From contig JAJDAT010000001.1 of assembly GCA_029261715.1 (NCBI GenBank), positions 248,001-312,000 of the forward strand: a stretch of 64,000 bases of DNA. The letters run 5' to 3'. A model generated the notes under the pieces. It was given only the letters and a program-made list of their open reading frames with translations. It made no database searches and had not been told where the DNA came from. Below, one piece after another: positions 39,559-48,271 of the stretch (positions within the stretch are counted from its first letter, which is position 1; the number at the start of each line of letters is the position of its first letter). Origin of the DNA: Nitrospinia bacterium (GTDB lineage: Bacteria; Nitrospinota; Nitrospinia; Nitrospinales; JAJDAT01). The position numbers and the translations under genes are program-made.

Positions 39559-40572
39559 TTAAGGGACTAGATCTGATGAGAGTGTTGAAACCAGAGATTC
39601 AATTTTTGAGTTAATTTCTGAGAGCTTCACCACATCATTAGATAAACCCGATAAAATTATACTTTTCGGCATTGCTGGCGCTATAGCCGACTCTGGATCT
39701 TGCGCAAGAATCTCTCCACCAACCGCTCTGATATGAGCCGCGCCCTGAGTGCCATCAACACCCAATCCAGTTAAAACAATTCCTAATGTGTATTTCCCGA
39801 AAGCTAAAGCAACCGAACGAAATAGCGGATCTGCCGAAGGCCTCACATAGTTTTCCTTCGGATCCTTATTGAGTTCGATAGATAAGGGTTCTGAATTAAT
39901 GCAAAGGTGCATATCTCCAGGGGCAAGATAAACATGTCCTTGTTTGACCTCTTGACCATCTCTTGCCAAATCTAATTTGAGATTCGTTACTTCTCCAAAT
40001 CTTGCTGCCATATTACGAAGGGAATAATCAGGCGCGTGTTGAACCACAAAATAAGCGGCCTTTTCTGATAAATAATTGGAAAACAAATGAGTCAACGCAT
40101 CATACCCACCCGTACTAGCCGCAATCGCAACGGCCACAAATGGAGGATGAATATTTTTTTCTGAAACTGTAATTTTTGAAATTTCGGGTAAAGGCTGCGA
40201 CCTTCGCGCTAGCCCTTCCCTTAAGGTAGCTAAAAAACTCTTCATATTTAGAGGTTTAGAAAGAAATTCATCTGCCCCAATTTCTAAAATATTTTCTTTA
40301 GCTTGCGACGATTGAATTGCAGTAATCATTATAATGTAAGGAGGCGACGCCAATTCACTTCGGACTCGTTTAATCAATTCAGCGCCATTCATTTTCGGCA
40401 TCAGCCAATCTGTCAATAAGGCATCATAGGAGTTATCTTTAAGTTTTGTTAATGCCTCTTCACCATCAACAGCCTCATCCACAATATAGGAATGTTCCAT
40501 TGCAAGGATCTGTTTTATCAACCGAATATTTAGGCCCTGGTCGTCTACAACTAAAACTCTTGATTTTTCCAT
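39559..40572 (-). CDS. cheB: CheB-type protein-glutamate methylesterase with receiver domain
   Basis: This 337-residue protein has two domains. Receiver residues 1-120 carry the acidic pair DD (10-11), phosphoacceptor D55 (TDWLMPKMNG) and the SKP lysine. The methylesterase/deamidase domain (about 145-335) has an intact catalytic triad: S153 in ASTGG, H179 in VVQHAPD and D273 in GLGVDGTQGA. CheB removes methyl groups from chemoreceptors and can deamidate glutamines. No cheA, cheR, cheW or receptor gene is nearby, so it either serves a distant chemosensory system or acts on another target. Neighbouring signalling genes on the same strand are separated by 266 bp, so co-transcription is uncertain. 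Confidence 0.93.
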   Translation of the reverse strand: MEKSRVLVVDDQGLNIRLIKQILAMEHSYIVDEAVDGEEALTKLKDNSYDALLTDWLMPKMNGAELIKRVRSELASPPYIIMITAIQSSQAKENILEIGADEFLSKPLNMKSFLATLREGLARRSQPLPEISKITVSEKNIHPPFVAVAIAASTGGYDALTHLFSNYLSEKAAYFVVQHAPDYSLRNMAARFGEVTNLKLDLARDGQEVKQGHVYLAPGDMHLCINSEPLSIELNKDPKENYVRPSADPLFRSVALAFGKYTLGIVLTGLGVDGTQGAAHIRAVGGEILAQDPESAIAPAMPKSIILSGLSNDVVKLSEINSKIESLVSTLSSDLVP

Positions 40573-40838
40573 TACATACCAAGTATTTCGCAGAATTAAA
40601 TTGACAGAAATCTTTCAATCTAAAAGTTAGTGTATACCTAACCTCCTCAAAAAACACCTATAAAACTTGGACATTAAATATTTAAAAATCTTGATTATTT
40701 TTGTTTTAAATAAAAAAACTTACGAGGAAGTTTGTAAGCCTTTTTTAGTGGGCGAGGTTATCTAGAATTTGAACTGGAACTTTTCTGTTTCAAAATATGG
40801 GGAATATATTTTATTGCTCAGGATGAGTAATAAACTAG

Positions 40839-42914
40839 CTAATCAAGGTCTTCAAGAATTTTATCAACTTCACCAAGAAAGCTTTCTACGCCAATAGGTT
40901 TTGTTATGTAGGAGTGAAAACCTAATTTCAGCGCTTCGGTTATTTCGTTCTTCATTGCATTAGCGCTTATGGCAATTACCGGAATATCTTTTGTTCTTTC
41001 ATCGCTCTTTAAACGCTTAATAATTTCTTTTCCATTCATACCCGGTAGGTTTATATCTAACAAAATCAAATCTGGATTATTTTCAAAGATTAATTCTAGA
41101 CCGGTATCTCCTCTTTCTGCCGACATGAATTTAACTTGAGGTCGAAAATCCAAACTTTTCTTAACCAAATCGATATTGATCCGATTGTCTTCTATATATA
41201 TAACAAGATATTTTTTATCTTCTAGAATCGCATCATCAGTTTTAGAAATATCTTTCGTTTGAGCTATAACGTCGACAGGCTTTTCTCCTTCAGGTAGGTA
41301 AAAAGTAAAACAGCTCCCCTTACCCTGAAAATATTCATAGCTAATTGAACCATCCATCAACTCCGTTAAACTTTTAGTGATGGTAAGCCCTAAACCAGTC
41401 CCTTCTACTGTGCTGGCGTCAAGTCCCAATCGATCAAACGGCACGAACATCGATTTTTGTTTTTCAGGAGAAATTCCAGATCCGGTATCCCACACTTTTA
41501 TGCAAATTTGTTTATTAGGAGTTTTTTCTACTCCCACAGTTATGGAACCGTTTTTCACATTATATTTAACGGCATTGGATAAAAGGTTGAGAAGAATTTG
41601 CCTAAACCGAGTCACGTCGGCAAAAACATAAATTTCTGAATTTTCCGAATAACTCTTAATGATTTTTATATTACGGTCGTCCGCTCTACCTTTAATCAAT
41701 AAAATCGAATCGTTAATATTATAATTTACGTCGACGTTTTCCAGGGACAACTCTAGTTTATTAGCTTCAATCTTAGATAAATCGAGCACCTCGTTTATCA
41801 AAGCAAGCAAATGCTTGCCAGCCACCATGATCTCGGTAACGTTCTCCTTCTGCCATTGAGTTAATGAATCCACTTTACTCATCTCCAATAATTGCCCAAA
41901 CCCAAGGATTGCATTTAGTGGAGTTCGTAATTCATGGCTCATTTGAGATAGGAAATCCGATTTAACAGAGCTAGCTTTTTCGGCTGTATTTTTAGCTTCT
42001 AACAATTCTTCTTCCGCTGTTTTCCTTTCGGTAATATCTATCGAATAAACGTTAAGGTAATCTTTGTCGTTAACGTAAATAAATTGAAGCGCAATCACCC
42101 TACCCTGTTTTTCCAATTCAATCTCTTGATGAGTTTTTTTTGAAAAAACGTTTGTAGCGACTTCTCGCAACGTTTCAGGAATCAAATCACCAACAACACA
42201 ATTCCATTCACTAAGAATATCGAGAGCCGATTGGTTTGCGTAAAGCAATTTCTTATCCCTATCTACACGCATCACAGGGTATGGACTTTCAGAAGGAAAT
42301 GTAGATAAATCATTAATCTCTTCGCTTTGCAATTCCAAACGGTCGTTCAATTGCATATTCTTTTGGTGGATCATCATGTAAAGCTCGGCGCTTTCCACCA
42401 TATCTGCCGCATTTTGTATGAGAACGGAAGATAGCTTTAACTTCTCTTTAAAGCAGAAAGAGTTATCATCGCCTAAAACCCCAGCAAACATTCCGCGCAC
42501 TCGAGATTTTGTAGCCATTACATGAAGGATTAAATCTTTTCCAAGAGCCTTATTCTTTATGACAACAGGTTCGGTATGGGTTAAAGCCCAGGCAAACTTC
42601 CCTTCTTCGATAGCAAAATCAACAAACTCATCAATTTCTTTCTTGAAAGACGTCGGCTCGCAAAAGGTAACAATAAAATCATTATCCTCTTCGTCCACCG
42701 TATAAAAAGCCAACCCTTCAAAGTTTAGGATTTGAGTTAAGCTTTTTTGAGTCTTTTCGAAAATATAGTTTAGATCGTGGGTTTGGTCGCTATTACCATG
42801 AAACCCCGTAAAGGAAGTCAAAAGGTCGATTGAAAAAGTTTGCAGTTTGCAAACTTCTTCTAGAAACCGAATACGGTGGATCGCTTTATTTTTCTCTTCA
42901 GGTTTTTTTTCCAT
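40839..42914 (-). CDS. Hybrid histidine kinase, GAF/PAS-HisKA-HATPase-REC
   Basis: This 691-residue soluble protein has an N-terminal GAF-like region (about 30-185), a PAS domain (about 210-300, ending YSIDITERK), a HisKA helix with phospho-histidine H327 in MSHELRTPLNAILGF, and a HATPase domain with NLLSNAVKYN, DTGSGIS and GTGLGLTI. The C-terminal receiver (about 570-690) has acidic residues in YIEDNR, phosphoacceptor D620 (LDINLPGMNG) and the ITKP lysine. It lies three bases downstream of the HDOD gene, so it is the last gene of a three-gene operon. The architecture parallels the kinase at 1696-3657, and here the receiver's acidic pocket is intact. The input signal is unknown. Confidence 0.92.
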   Translation of the reverse strand: MEKKPEEKNKAIHRIRFLEEVCKLQTFSIDLLTSFTGFHGNSDQTHDLNYIFEKTQKSLTQILNFEGLAFYTVDEEDNDFIVTFCEPTSFKKEIDEFVDFAIEEGKFAWALTHTEPVVIKNKALGKDLILHVMATKSRVRGMFAGVLGDDNSFCFKEKLKLSSVLIQNAADMVESAELYMMIHQKNMQLNDRLELQSEEINDLSTFPSESPYPVMRVDRDKKLLYANQSALDILSEWNCVVGDLIPETLREVATNVFSKKTHQEIELEKQGRVIALQFIYVNDKDYLNVYSIDITERKTAEEELLEAKNTAEKASSVKSDFLSQMSHELRTPLNAILGFGQLLEMSKVDSLTQWQKENVTEIMVAGKHLLALINEVLDLSKIEANKLELSLENVDVNYNINDSILLIKGRADDRNIKIIKSYSENSEIYVFADVTRFRQILLNLLSNAVKYNVKNGSITVGVEKTPNKQICIKVWDTGSGISPEKQKSMFVPFDRLGLDASTVEGTGLGLTITKSLTELMDGSISYEYFQGKGSCFTFYLPEGEKPVDVIAQTKDISKTDDAILEDKKYLVIYIEDNRINIDLVKKSLDFRPQVKFMSAERGDTGLELIFENNPDLILLDINLPGMNGKEIIKRLKSDERTKDIPVIAISANAMKNEITEALKLGFHSYITKPIGVESFLGEVDKILEDLD

Positions 42915-42917
42915 TTA

Positions 42918-43763
42918 TTAACCCATAAACACGTCAACGGTCTCAGCAAACTGAGAGTCCACTTGCTGAAAAATGCTAGGCAATATATCAATAGGCAATC
43001 CTAAAATATCCCAAGCTTTTGTTTCTATCTTTGGGATAAAGTTTTCACCGCCATTGCCTAGTCCAAGAATTTTAGCAATGACGCTCCCAAAATGGATGAT
43101 CGCCGTCTCTTTTTGGTAACTTTTGGCTTCTAACGGATTTAGATGAAACTTCACAGCCTCAATCTGCGGTTCGGATAAATTCCACGATTTTAAAAACTCG
43201 GCGCCAAGGAAAGCATGATTCCAACCAAACTGCTCTTTTTCAATATTGCAAAGTAAGTCGTCTTCTTGCCCATAAACCTCTAATATTTTTTCGACTTCTT
43301 TTTCAAAGTTAGCAAAAATAATCAACCGGCCAACTTCATGCAGCATCCCCGCAATATATAATCTTTCAGGGTTTTCAGAACGTTTATAAACAGCGATTAC
43401 TCTAGAGGCAATTCCAGCCGCAATGCTGTGTTTCCAAAAAGATTCCATCGAAATAGAATTTTGGTTCATTCCTTTAAACGCATCGATAACATAGGTGCCC
43501 AGGGCCAAATCTCTGAGCTGGTCGGAGCCAATTACCGAAACGGCGTGCGTGATAGTGTCGATCTTGTCCGAAAAACCAAAAAAACTACTATTCGCAATTT
43601 TCAACAACCGCGCCGTTAAGCTAACGTCTTGACTGATTATTTCGGCAACGTCTTGAAAGGTGGTTTCTGGATCATTAACCACCTGGTTTATTTTATGAAA
43701 AATTGTCGGTAGCGAAAAAAGCTTTGTAGAATCGCTAACGATTGTTTCTATATCAAACGACAT
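42918..43763 (-). CDS. HDOD-domain signalling protein
   Basis: This 281-residue protein is spanned by an HDOD domain: LFSLPTIFHKINQVVNDP, ISQDVSLTARLLKIANS and ITHAVSVIGSDQLRDLAL are the classic landmarks. HDOD is a non-enzymatic or degenerate relative of HD phosphohydrolases, consistent with HEVGR rather than a full HD metal pair near residue 145. HDOD proteins act in stress, motility and chemosensory networks. The start overlaps the upstream gene by 11 bp and the stop is 3 bp from the hybrid kinase, so the three are probably translationally coupled and work together. Confidence 0.92.
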   Translation of the reverse strand: MSFDIETIVSDSTKLFSLPTIFHKINQVVNDPETTFQDVAEIISQDVSLTARLLKIANSSFFGFSDKIDTITHAVSVIGSDQLRDLALGTYVIDAFKGMNQNSISMESFWKHSIAAGIASRVIAVYKRSENPERLYIAGMLHEVGRLIIFANFEKEVEKILEVYGQEDDLLCNIEKEQFGWNHAFLGAEFLKSWNLSEPQIEAVKFHLNPLEAKSYQKETAIIHFGSVIAKILGLGNGGENFIPKIETKAWDILGLPIDILPSIFQQVDSQFAETVDVFMG

Positions 43764-44142
43764 CGAAATCCTCTACCTCAGGAGCGTTTCTAACGGTATA
43801 ACAGACAGCAATTCGCAACAGTTCCTTCGTCAAGGACTCTTCAGTGTCGTTAAACTTAAACAAATTCAAACACCTGTCTTCCGATTCTTGAATTTTCACT
43901 TCTGAAACCTCAATGGGAAAAGAGTATTTATTCTCTTTCCTGCGTTTTTCAGGAGAATCATCTTCGGCAGATCTTCGGTCATCTACAATAAAAACCTGAG
44001 TAATGCCCCACTTTTTAAAAATTTTAGCGTGCTTCAGTAAAACCTCTTGATTAGCGGGCAACAAAACACGGCCATTTAAATCCTTTACATCTTTGGCCAA
44101 AATCATTCCTGGCCGGATATTTATAACGCTTAACTTAATCAT
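43753..44142 (-). CDS. DUF3391-like small protein, first gene of HDOD/kinase operon
   Basis: This protein of about 129 residues begins IKLSVINIRPGMILAKDV, followed by LNGRVLLPANQEVL and a helix ending KKWGITQVFIV. That is the layout of the N-terminal domain (DUF3391-like) found ahead of HD-GYP phosphodiesterases, here without the HD-GYP part. The ATG at 44142 with GGA five bases upstream is preferred over a TTG at 44163. Splitting this domain from its usual HD domain and placing it in front of an HDOD gene suggests that the two form a complex that replaces a single polypeptide. This is inference. Confidence 0.75.
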   Translation of the reverse strand: MIKLSVINIRPGMILAKDVKDLNGRVLLPANQEVLLKHAKIFKKWGITQVFIVDDRRSAEDDSPEKRRKENKYSFPIEVSEVKIQESEDRCLNLFKFNDTEESLTKELLRIAVCYTVRNAPEVEDFDVV

Positions 44143-44648
44143 AGTTCCATTATGAGAATACAAGTTAGTTTTGTAACAGCATTATATACTTGCGTGAAGA
44201 ATTTCGTAATGAAAAATCGTGTAACCCCTGAAAAAATCAGCTTTTTCATCACTTCACAATTACACTGAAACCTTGGACATTATATCTGTTACAATTGAAT
44301 TTCGAAGCCGAAAACAACTGTTTTTTACATGATTAGCCTCCTTAAAACGTCTTGATTAAGCTTTTTGAGAATGGGTAGTCAAATAATAGATCTCAATCCC
44401 TCAATCAATATTCTAAACATTTCCTTAATTTAAAGTTTTAGCAAAATCGGCGATCCTCCAAAAATTTAATGACCTGTCCCTGCCAATATTTTCAAAAACA
44501 AAAATTTATTCCCCCATTCAAATTCAAAAAAAAACAAAATAACTATTTATATTTAAATAGCTTATGATGGTTAGCCCGCAAATATTTGACAAAGTTCATT
44601 CAGTATGTCAAATTTTCATTGATGTTAGTCTCTATAAGGGAGATCTCC
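44143..44648. other. Divergent intergenic region with candidate promoter
   Basis: This gap separates two divergently transcribed genes. A perfect TTGACA at 44586-44591 with TCAAAT at 44608-44613 (16-bp spacer) could drive the lipoprotein gene at 44649. No repeat copy or RNA gene was recognised. Confidence 0.35.
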
Positions 44649-45182
44649 ATGAAATTAGAAACAAAAATAAGTTCTTGCGAAGCATTATTGCGAGGAGTTT
44701 TTTGTTTACTATCAGTCCTATTATTTTCAGCGTGCACAGTCACTCCCACAAAGTTCACCATCGATCCTCCATATTATGTTTACGATTCCTCAGACAGAAC
44801 AGACATTAAGACCCAAAAAACTGAAGTAAAGATGCAACAATATGCCCAGGCAATTTGCGAGCATCACCGAAAAATAAATTTAAAAAGTAAAAAGAGGCCG
44901 CCAAATCGTTTCACCTCAGACGGATGTTCCATGTCTCCAGACGGCAACTGGGAGTCATGTTGCATAGAGCACGATATTTCTTATTGGTGCGGCGGCACAC
45001 AACAAGACAGAACAGATGCAGATAACAACTTAGAAAGTTGCATTGGAGATAAAGGCCACACCTATTACGGCTGGGTTGCAAACAACTTAAGCGTTCAAAC
45101 AGGAGGCTCTCCGCTTTGGCCAACTTCTTTCCGGTGGGGATATGGTTGGCCCTATCCCTATAGTTACGATTCCGAGAAGTAG
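44649..45182 (+). CDS. Secreted lipoprotein with phospholipase-A2-like active site
   Basis: This protein of about 177 residues starts at the ATG preceded by AAGGGAGAT. A TTG 63 bp upstream is also in frame but lacks a ribosome site. The signal peptide ends in the lipobox LFSAC. The mature part carries TSDGCSMSPDGNWESCC followed by IEHDISYWCGGT, which resembles the Ca-loop and CCxxHDxCY active site of phospholipase A2, with a His-Asp dyad and paired cysteines, and a further acidic DADNNLESC. Hydrolysis of phospholipid sn-2 esters at the cell surface is the natural hypothesis. The C-terminal Trp/Tyr-rich tail is of unknown role. It is the first of several exported lipid-hydrolase-like genes in this region. 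Confidence 0.7.
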   Translation: MKLETKISSCEALLRGVFCLLSVLLFSACTVTPTKFTIDPPYYVYDSSDRTDIKTQKTEVKMQQYAQAICEHHRKINLKSKKRPPNRFTSDGCSMSPDGNWESCCIEHDISYWCGGTQQDRTDADNNLESCIGDKGHTYYGWVANNLSVQTGGSPLWPTSFRWGYGWPYPYSYDSEK

Positions 45183-45497
45183 CTAAATAACCAGGGGAAA
45201 TGAGCGACCTTATTTCCTCAAATTCAAGGAGGCAATCGATTCCAAAATTATTTAAAAAAAAGTCGCTTTTTATTAGTATTATTTTACAAACAGCGCTAAA
45301 ATGTGCGAGGGTGTGTTGAATAAATGCATAAATAGCCTTAGATTAGAAAAATTGCCTTTAAAAATAAATAACTTAATTTTTGAAAATTTTGAAAACGGCT
45401 ATTTTTCAGCATCCCTTTAAGTTAATTATTGGAAGAGGTCTGTAAATATTATTGTGTAGAAACTTTTTCGAAGAACTATTAAAAGCAGTTTGAATGT

Positions 45498-45521
45498 ACC
45501 ACCCGCCATTTGGTGGTTTTT
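45498..45521 (+). terminator. Hairpin with short T-run, possible attenuator in csp leader
   Basis: ACCACC (45498-45503) pairs perfectly with GGTGGT (45512-45517) around an 8-base loop and is followed by four further T bases. It lies 106 bp before the cold-shock ATG on the same strand. It may end upstream transcription or belong to the structured csp leader. The rest of the 444-bp gap from 45183 is AT-rich with no gene seen. Confidence 0.4.
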
Positions 45522-45569
45522 CACAAAAGATCTCGCTAGAAAATTTTTAAGACCTAATCAAATTAAAGT

Positions 45570-45605
45570 CGGGAAAAAATATATTTAATTGAATACATTT
45601 TCCCG
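45570..45605 (+). promoter_or_regulatory. Inverted repeat in 5' leader of cold-shock gene
   Basis: CGGGAAAA (45570-45577) and TTTTCCCG (45598-45605) form a perfect 8-bp stem with an AT-rich 20-base loop. It ends 9 bp before the TAGGAG ribosome binding site. Temperature-sensitive leader structures are a known control of csp mRNAs. The function here is inferred. Confidence 0.5.
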
Positions 45606-45626
45606 CCGAATTTTAGGAGTATTTAG

Positions 45627-45827
45627 ATGTTAGAAGGAAAAGTGAAGTGGTTTAACGACAGTAAAGGTTATGGTTTTATCGAGTCTAGCGAAGGCGAAGA
45701 TTGCTTTGTACATTTTTCAGCTATCCAAGGCGATGGCTTTAAAACATTAAAAGAAGGTCAAGCTGTAAAGTTTGAAAGAACTATGGGCCAAAAAGGTCCT
45801 CAAGCTTCAAACGTAACAGTCGTCTAA
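45627..45827 (+). CDS. CspA-family cold-shock protein
   Basis: This 66-residue single cold-shock domain (OB fold) binds single-stranded RNA/DNA and acts as an RNA chaperone. It has the canonical start [15 protein letters not shown] with RNP1 (KGYGFI, residues 13-18) and RNP2 (CFVHFS, residues 26-31), normal in length and complete. AGGAG lies 7 bp upstream. A structured leader precedes it and a strong intrinsic terminator follows 10 bp after the stop, so it is monocistronic. Whether it is cold-induced or constitutive cannot be told from the protein. Confidence 0.97.
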   Translation: MLEGKVKWFNDSKGYGFIESSEGEDCFVHFSAIQGDGFKTLKEGQAVKFERTMGQKGPQASNVTVV

Positions 45828-45836
45828 TAAAACTGA

Positions 45837-45872
45837 TTAAAACGGCGGGATTTATTCTCGCCGTTTTTTTTG
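45837..45872 (+). terminator. Intrinsic terminator of csp gene
   Basis: A GC-rich stem (AACGGCGGGA with TCTCGCCGTT, one wobble) and a TTTAT loop are followed by a run of T. It lies directly after the cold-shock stop codon. Beyond it, 45873-46133 contains no recognisable element. Confidence 0.9.
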
Positions 45873-46133
45873 GATACAACTCTAACTCTTAGCTTTTTAT
45901 TGAGTTATTTGCTCTTCCCCAAAAAACTACGAAAAATTCCTTTTCGTCACCCCTGCCGTACACTCCAAAAACCTAAACGATTCCACCTCTTTCTTAATTT
46001 TCCAAAGCTTTAAATCCATTCTTTTCTATCCCCAGCGCTAAGTTTTTCAAAATATCATTTATAATAAGCAGCCCCTCTAGTTCACAATGCTAACTCAGAT
46101 ACTTTTTCTAATTCTACCCAAAAATTCCAAACC

Positions 46134-46592
46134 ATGAAAAAAGAAACCTTAAAAGAATGCGGCATTTATTTTGCCAAAACTGCCAATCAACAAGTTTGGA
46201 AACTATTGCAAAAACGCAATCGATCAAAAGATGAAAACGAACTCATGATTCATTCAGCGCACACATCTCATTACCACTGGCTGGAAGTCGGAACCAAAGT
46301 TCATAGCCAACGCGGACATTGGTTGCTTTCCAGAGTTTACTCAGTGACAAAAGACGCGCCAAACGCTTTAAGACACGCAAAAAAGTGCCTGGAGCTGACT
46401 CAAAAAAATCCAAAAGAAATGAAAGACTTTGATTTGGCCTATGCCTACGAAGCCGTAGCGCGAGCCAACTATTTAAACCGGCAATCCGTTTATGGCAGTC
46501 GTTATTTAGATATGGCAAAAAAGGCGGGAGATAAAATTAAAAACCCAGAAGACAAAGTCCAGTTTTTGAACGATCTCAAATTTAAAAATTAA
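46134..46592 (+). CDS. Hypothetical protein with TPR-like helical repeats
   Basis: This 152-residue soluble protein is rich in Lys and aromatic residues. The middle (about 60-140) reads like two tetratricopeptide-type helix pairs: GHWLLSRVYSVTKDAPNALRHAKKCLEL and FDLAYAYEAVARANYLN, quoted in part here as LRHAKKCLEL and DLAYAYEAVARA. Small proteins of this layout are annotated as uncharacterised in many bacteria. No Shine-Dalgarno is obvious before the ATG. No partner gene is adjacent, since a repeat element follows immediately. Confidence 0.7.
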   Translation: MKKETLKECGIYFAKTANQQVWKLLQKRNRSKDENELMIHSAHTSHYHWLEVGTKVHSQRGHWLLSRVYSVTKDAPNALRHAKKCLELTQKNPKEMKDFDLAYAYEAVARANYLNRQSVYGSRYLDMAKKAGDKIKNPEDKVQFLNDLKFKN

Positions 46593-46630
46593 ACGTTAAG
46601 AAAGAGTTGTCACTCTCAAGGGAAAAAACT

Positions 46631-46884
46631 ATTGAATCGAGGCGACCTTTCTAGAATCTCAGGGTGATCTTCAGAAGGCTCAGCACAGGCGCTGGCGAGA
46701 TGCTTCTTCTTATCAGACCTCATCAGGACAACAAACTATGAATATTCTAAAAACCAAATTCGCCTTTGTTTAACGTTTTAAGATATATCCTAAAACCAAA
46801 AATACTAACTAGACCTTATCTAACCCCATCCCCAGCGCATGTCATCCTGAACGAAGTGAAGGATCTCGCATCGATTCAATAAAA
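46631..46884. repeat. Palindromic repeat element downstream of GIY-YIG copy 1
   Basis: The left part begins ATTGAATCGAGGCGACC and holds the CAGACCTCATCAGGA segment. The centre has TTTGTTTAACG-TTTAA. The right arm reads CCCCATCCCC, GCATGTCATCCTGA and GAAGGATCTCGCATCGATT (46858-46876). It ends at the base before the GIY-YIG stop codon. Confidence 0.7.
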
Positions 46885-47184
46885 TCACTTCCTCTGGCTT
46901 TTCATCCAATCATCACTTAAATCTTTCCAATCACGATTTTTTATTTCAATCAGATCTATTTTCTTTTTACGCAACCAACCTTTTATTTCTTTCTCCCGTT
47001 GAATCGCCAAAGAGATATCTAAAAACGGCTCAAAATGAACAAGTCTTTTTACATTATATTTTTTCGTGAACCCTGGGTTTGAATTATATTTGTGTTCATA
47101 AGTCCGGCGGAGCAAATCATTCGTCACTCCTGTATATAAAACTCCAGTCTTACTGGCCATTATGTAGACAAAAAACGTTTTCAA
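46885..47184 (-). CDS. Single-domain GIY-YIG endonuclease, copy 1
   Basis: This 99-residue protein consists of one GIY-YIG domain of the UPF0213/YhbQ type. It has a VYIM strand (GIY equivalent), LYTGVTND (YIG equivalent), the catalytic arginine in LRRTYEH, and the metal-binding glutamate in the helix AIQREKEIKGW. All key residues are present. The only start that keeps the first strand is a TTG at 47184. The copy at 48272-48571 is identical at about 90 of 99 residues. Each copy is tightly enclosed by inverted arms of the local repeat (46858-46881 and 47226-47249), and the flanking non-coding DNA is also shared. Gene and repeat arms therefore appear to have duplicated together. Confidence 0.9.
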   Translation of the reverse strand: MKTFFVYIMASKTGVLYTGVTNDLLRRTYEHKYNSNPGFTKKYNVKRLVHFEPFLDISLAIQREKEIKGWLRKKKIDLIEIKNRDWKDLSDDWMKSQRK

Positions 47185-47200
47185 TGAATAACTCTGGAAA

Positions 47201-47430
47201 GTGGTGCCGCCTTTCAGGCGAAATTTATTTAATCGGGGCGAGATCCTTCTTCGGCCTTACAGACCTCATCAGGATGACAAAGCTGTAGATATCCTACAAA
47301 CAATATTCATTATTGTTTAACGCTTTAAAATATATCCATAAAGGAAAAAGCATATCAAAACTCAACCTAACACCCTCCCCACTGCATGTCATCCTGAACG
47401 GAGTGAAGGATCTCGCCTCGATTTAATAAA
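47201..47430. repeat. Long palindromic repeat element
   Basis: This is the best-preserved full element. A small hairpin CGCCT-TTC-AGGCG (47208-47220) is followed by left arm TTTAATCGGGGCGAGATCCTTC (to 47249) and CATCAGGATGACA. A central AT-rich segment carries TTGTTTAACGCTTTAAAATATAT. The right arm has GCATGTCATCCTGA and GAAGGATCTCGCCTCGATTTAA (47405-47426). The two arms are imperfect reverse complements over about 60 bp. The remaining 47431-47526 shows nothing recognisable. Confidence 0.8.
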
Positions 47431-47526
47431 ACTTCTACCCTACTTCCTTAGGAGCTTAACTCGAAGGACCGAACTGCGACCACCTCTCCACCTTTCGGCC
47501 TTGAGTAGTTAAACGCCGAACAAAGA

Positions 47527-47970
47527 TCAAAAAGATTTTATATGATATCCTTCTAAATCATCTTTAATACCTTGCAAAATTCCTTGAAGACCTCTAGCGT
47601 CTTTGCTGTCTTTACTAATATCGATAGCTTTTTGAGAACTACCTGGATTTGAAATCTTGTGTAAAGAAGCGAATACTTTGACGCCAAGCGCAGTGTTCAT
47701 TATTTTAAACCGAACCCTACCCTCCTGAAACTTACCATTCACCTTACTGCGCTTTGCAAACTCTATTATAGGAGCCCTAATCTGTTTTGTTTGGTACCCC
47801 TTTTTTTCCATCGCTCGAATAAGCTTTTCTAAAACCTCTTGCGTTGAAGCCTTGCGAATAGTCACTTCGGGTCGACCACTGTCAGTATCGACATATTCTA
47901 TTTTTTTCATGCAACTAACGAACAGGACAACGCAAAGCAAAAAAACAAAACAACGAAAAGCTTGCAACAT
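47527..47970 (-). CDS. Small lipoprotein of unknown function
   Basis: This 147-residue protein begins with a hydrophobic signal peptide ending in the lipobox LFVSC, so the mature protein is lipid-anchored. The mature part is basic, with a helix-strand pattern (TQEVLEKLIRAMEKKGYQ, then IIEFAKRS and GRVRFKIMN), and could be a small alpha/beta domain. No family was recognised. AAGGA lies about ten bases before the ATG. It sits alone between two copies of the palindromic repeat (right arm ending 47430, left arm starting about 48064). Confidence 0.7.
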   Translation of the reverse strand: MLQAFRCFVFLLCVVLFVSCMKKIEYVDTDSGRPEVTIRKASTQEVLEKLIRAMEKKGYQTKQIRAPIIEFAKRSKVNGKFQEGRVRFKIMNTALGVKVFASLHKISNPGSSQKAIDISKDSKDARGLQGILQGIKDDLEGYHIKSF

Positions 47971-48038
47971 GTATTGAGATTCCTTTTAGATAATTTTTGA
48001 ATTTATTTTAGCTTAAAGGAAAATGCTTGGCAAAAAAA

Positions 48039-48271
48039 GAGGTATCGCCTTTCAGGCGGAAATAATTAAATCGATGCGAGATCCTTCTGCGGTCTTATCA
48101 GACCTTATCAGGATGACATGCGATGGATTTTCTATAAACTCTATTTACTTTTGTTTAACGCTTTAAAATATATTCAAAAAAACCAAAAACTCTAACAAGA
48201 TCTTATTTAACCCCATTCCCATCGCATGTCATCCTGAACGGAGTGAAGGATCTCGCCTCGATTCAATATAA
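48039..48271. repeat. Long palindromic repeat element
   Basis: It has the same plan as 47201-47430. The hairpin CGCCT-TTC-AGGCG is at about 48046-48058 and the left arm ATTAAATCGATGCGAGATCCTTC at about 48065-48087. The internal hairpin GGTCTT-ATC-AGACC follows, then the TTTGTTTAACGCTTTAAAATATAT core. The right arm has CATCGCATGTCATCCTGA and GAAGGATCTCGCCTCGATTC (48245-48264). It ends at the stop codon of GIY-YIG copy 2. Confidence 0.8.

Noticed and set aside
44586-44648. Longer start (TTG 44586) for the PLA2-like lipoprotein
   Set aside because: It would put 21 residues before a normal signal peptide. The ATG at 44649 has AAGGGAG and gives a standard lipoprotein signal.
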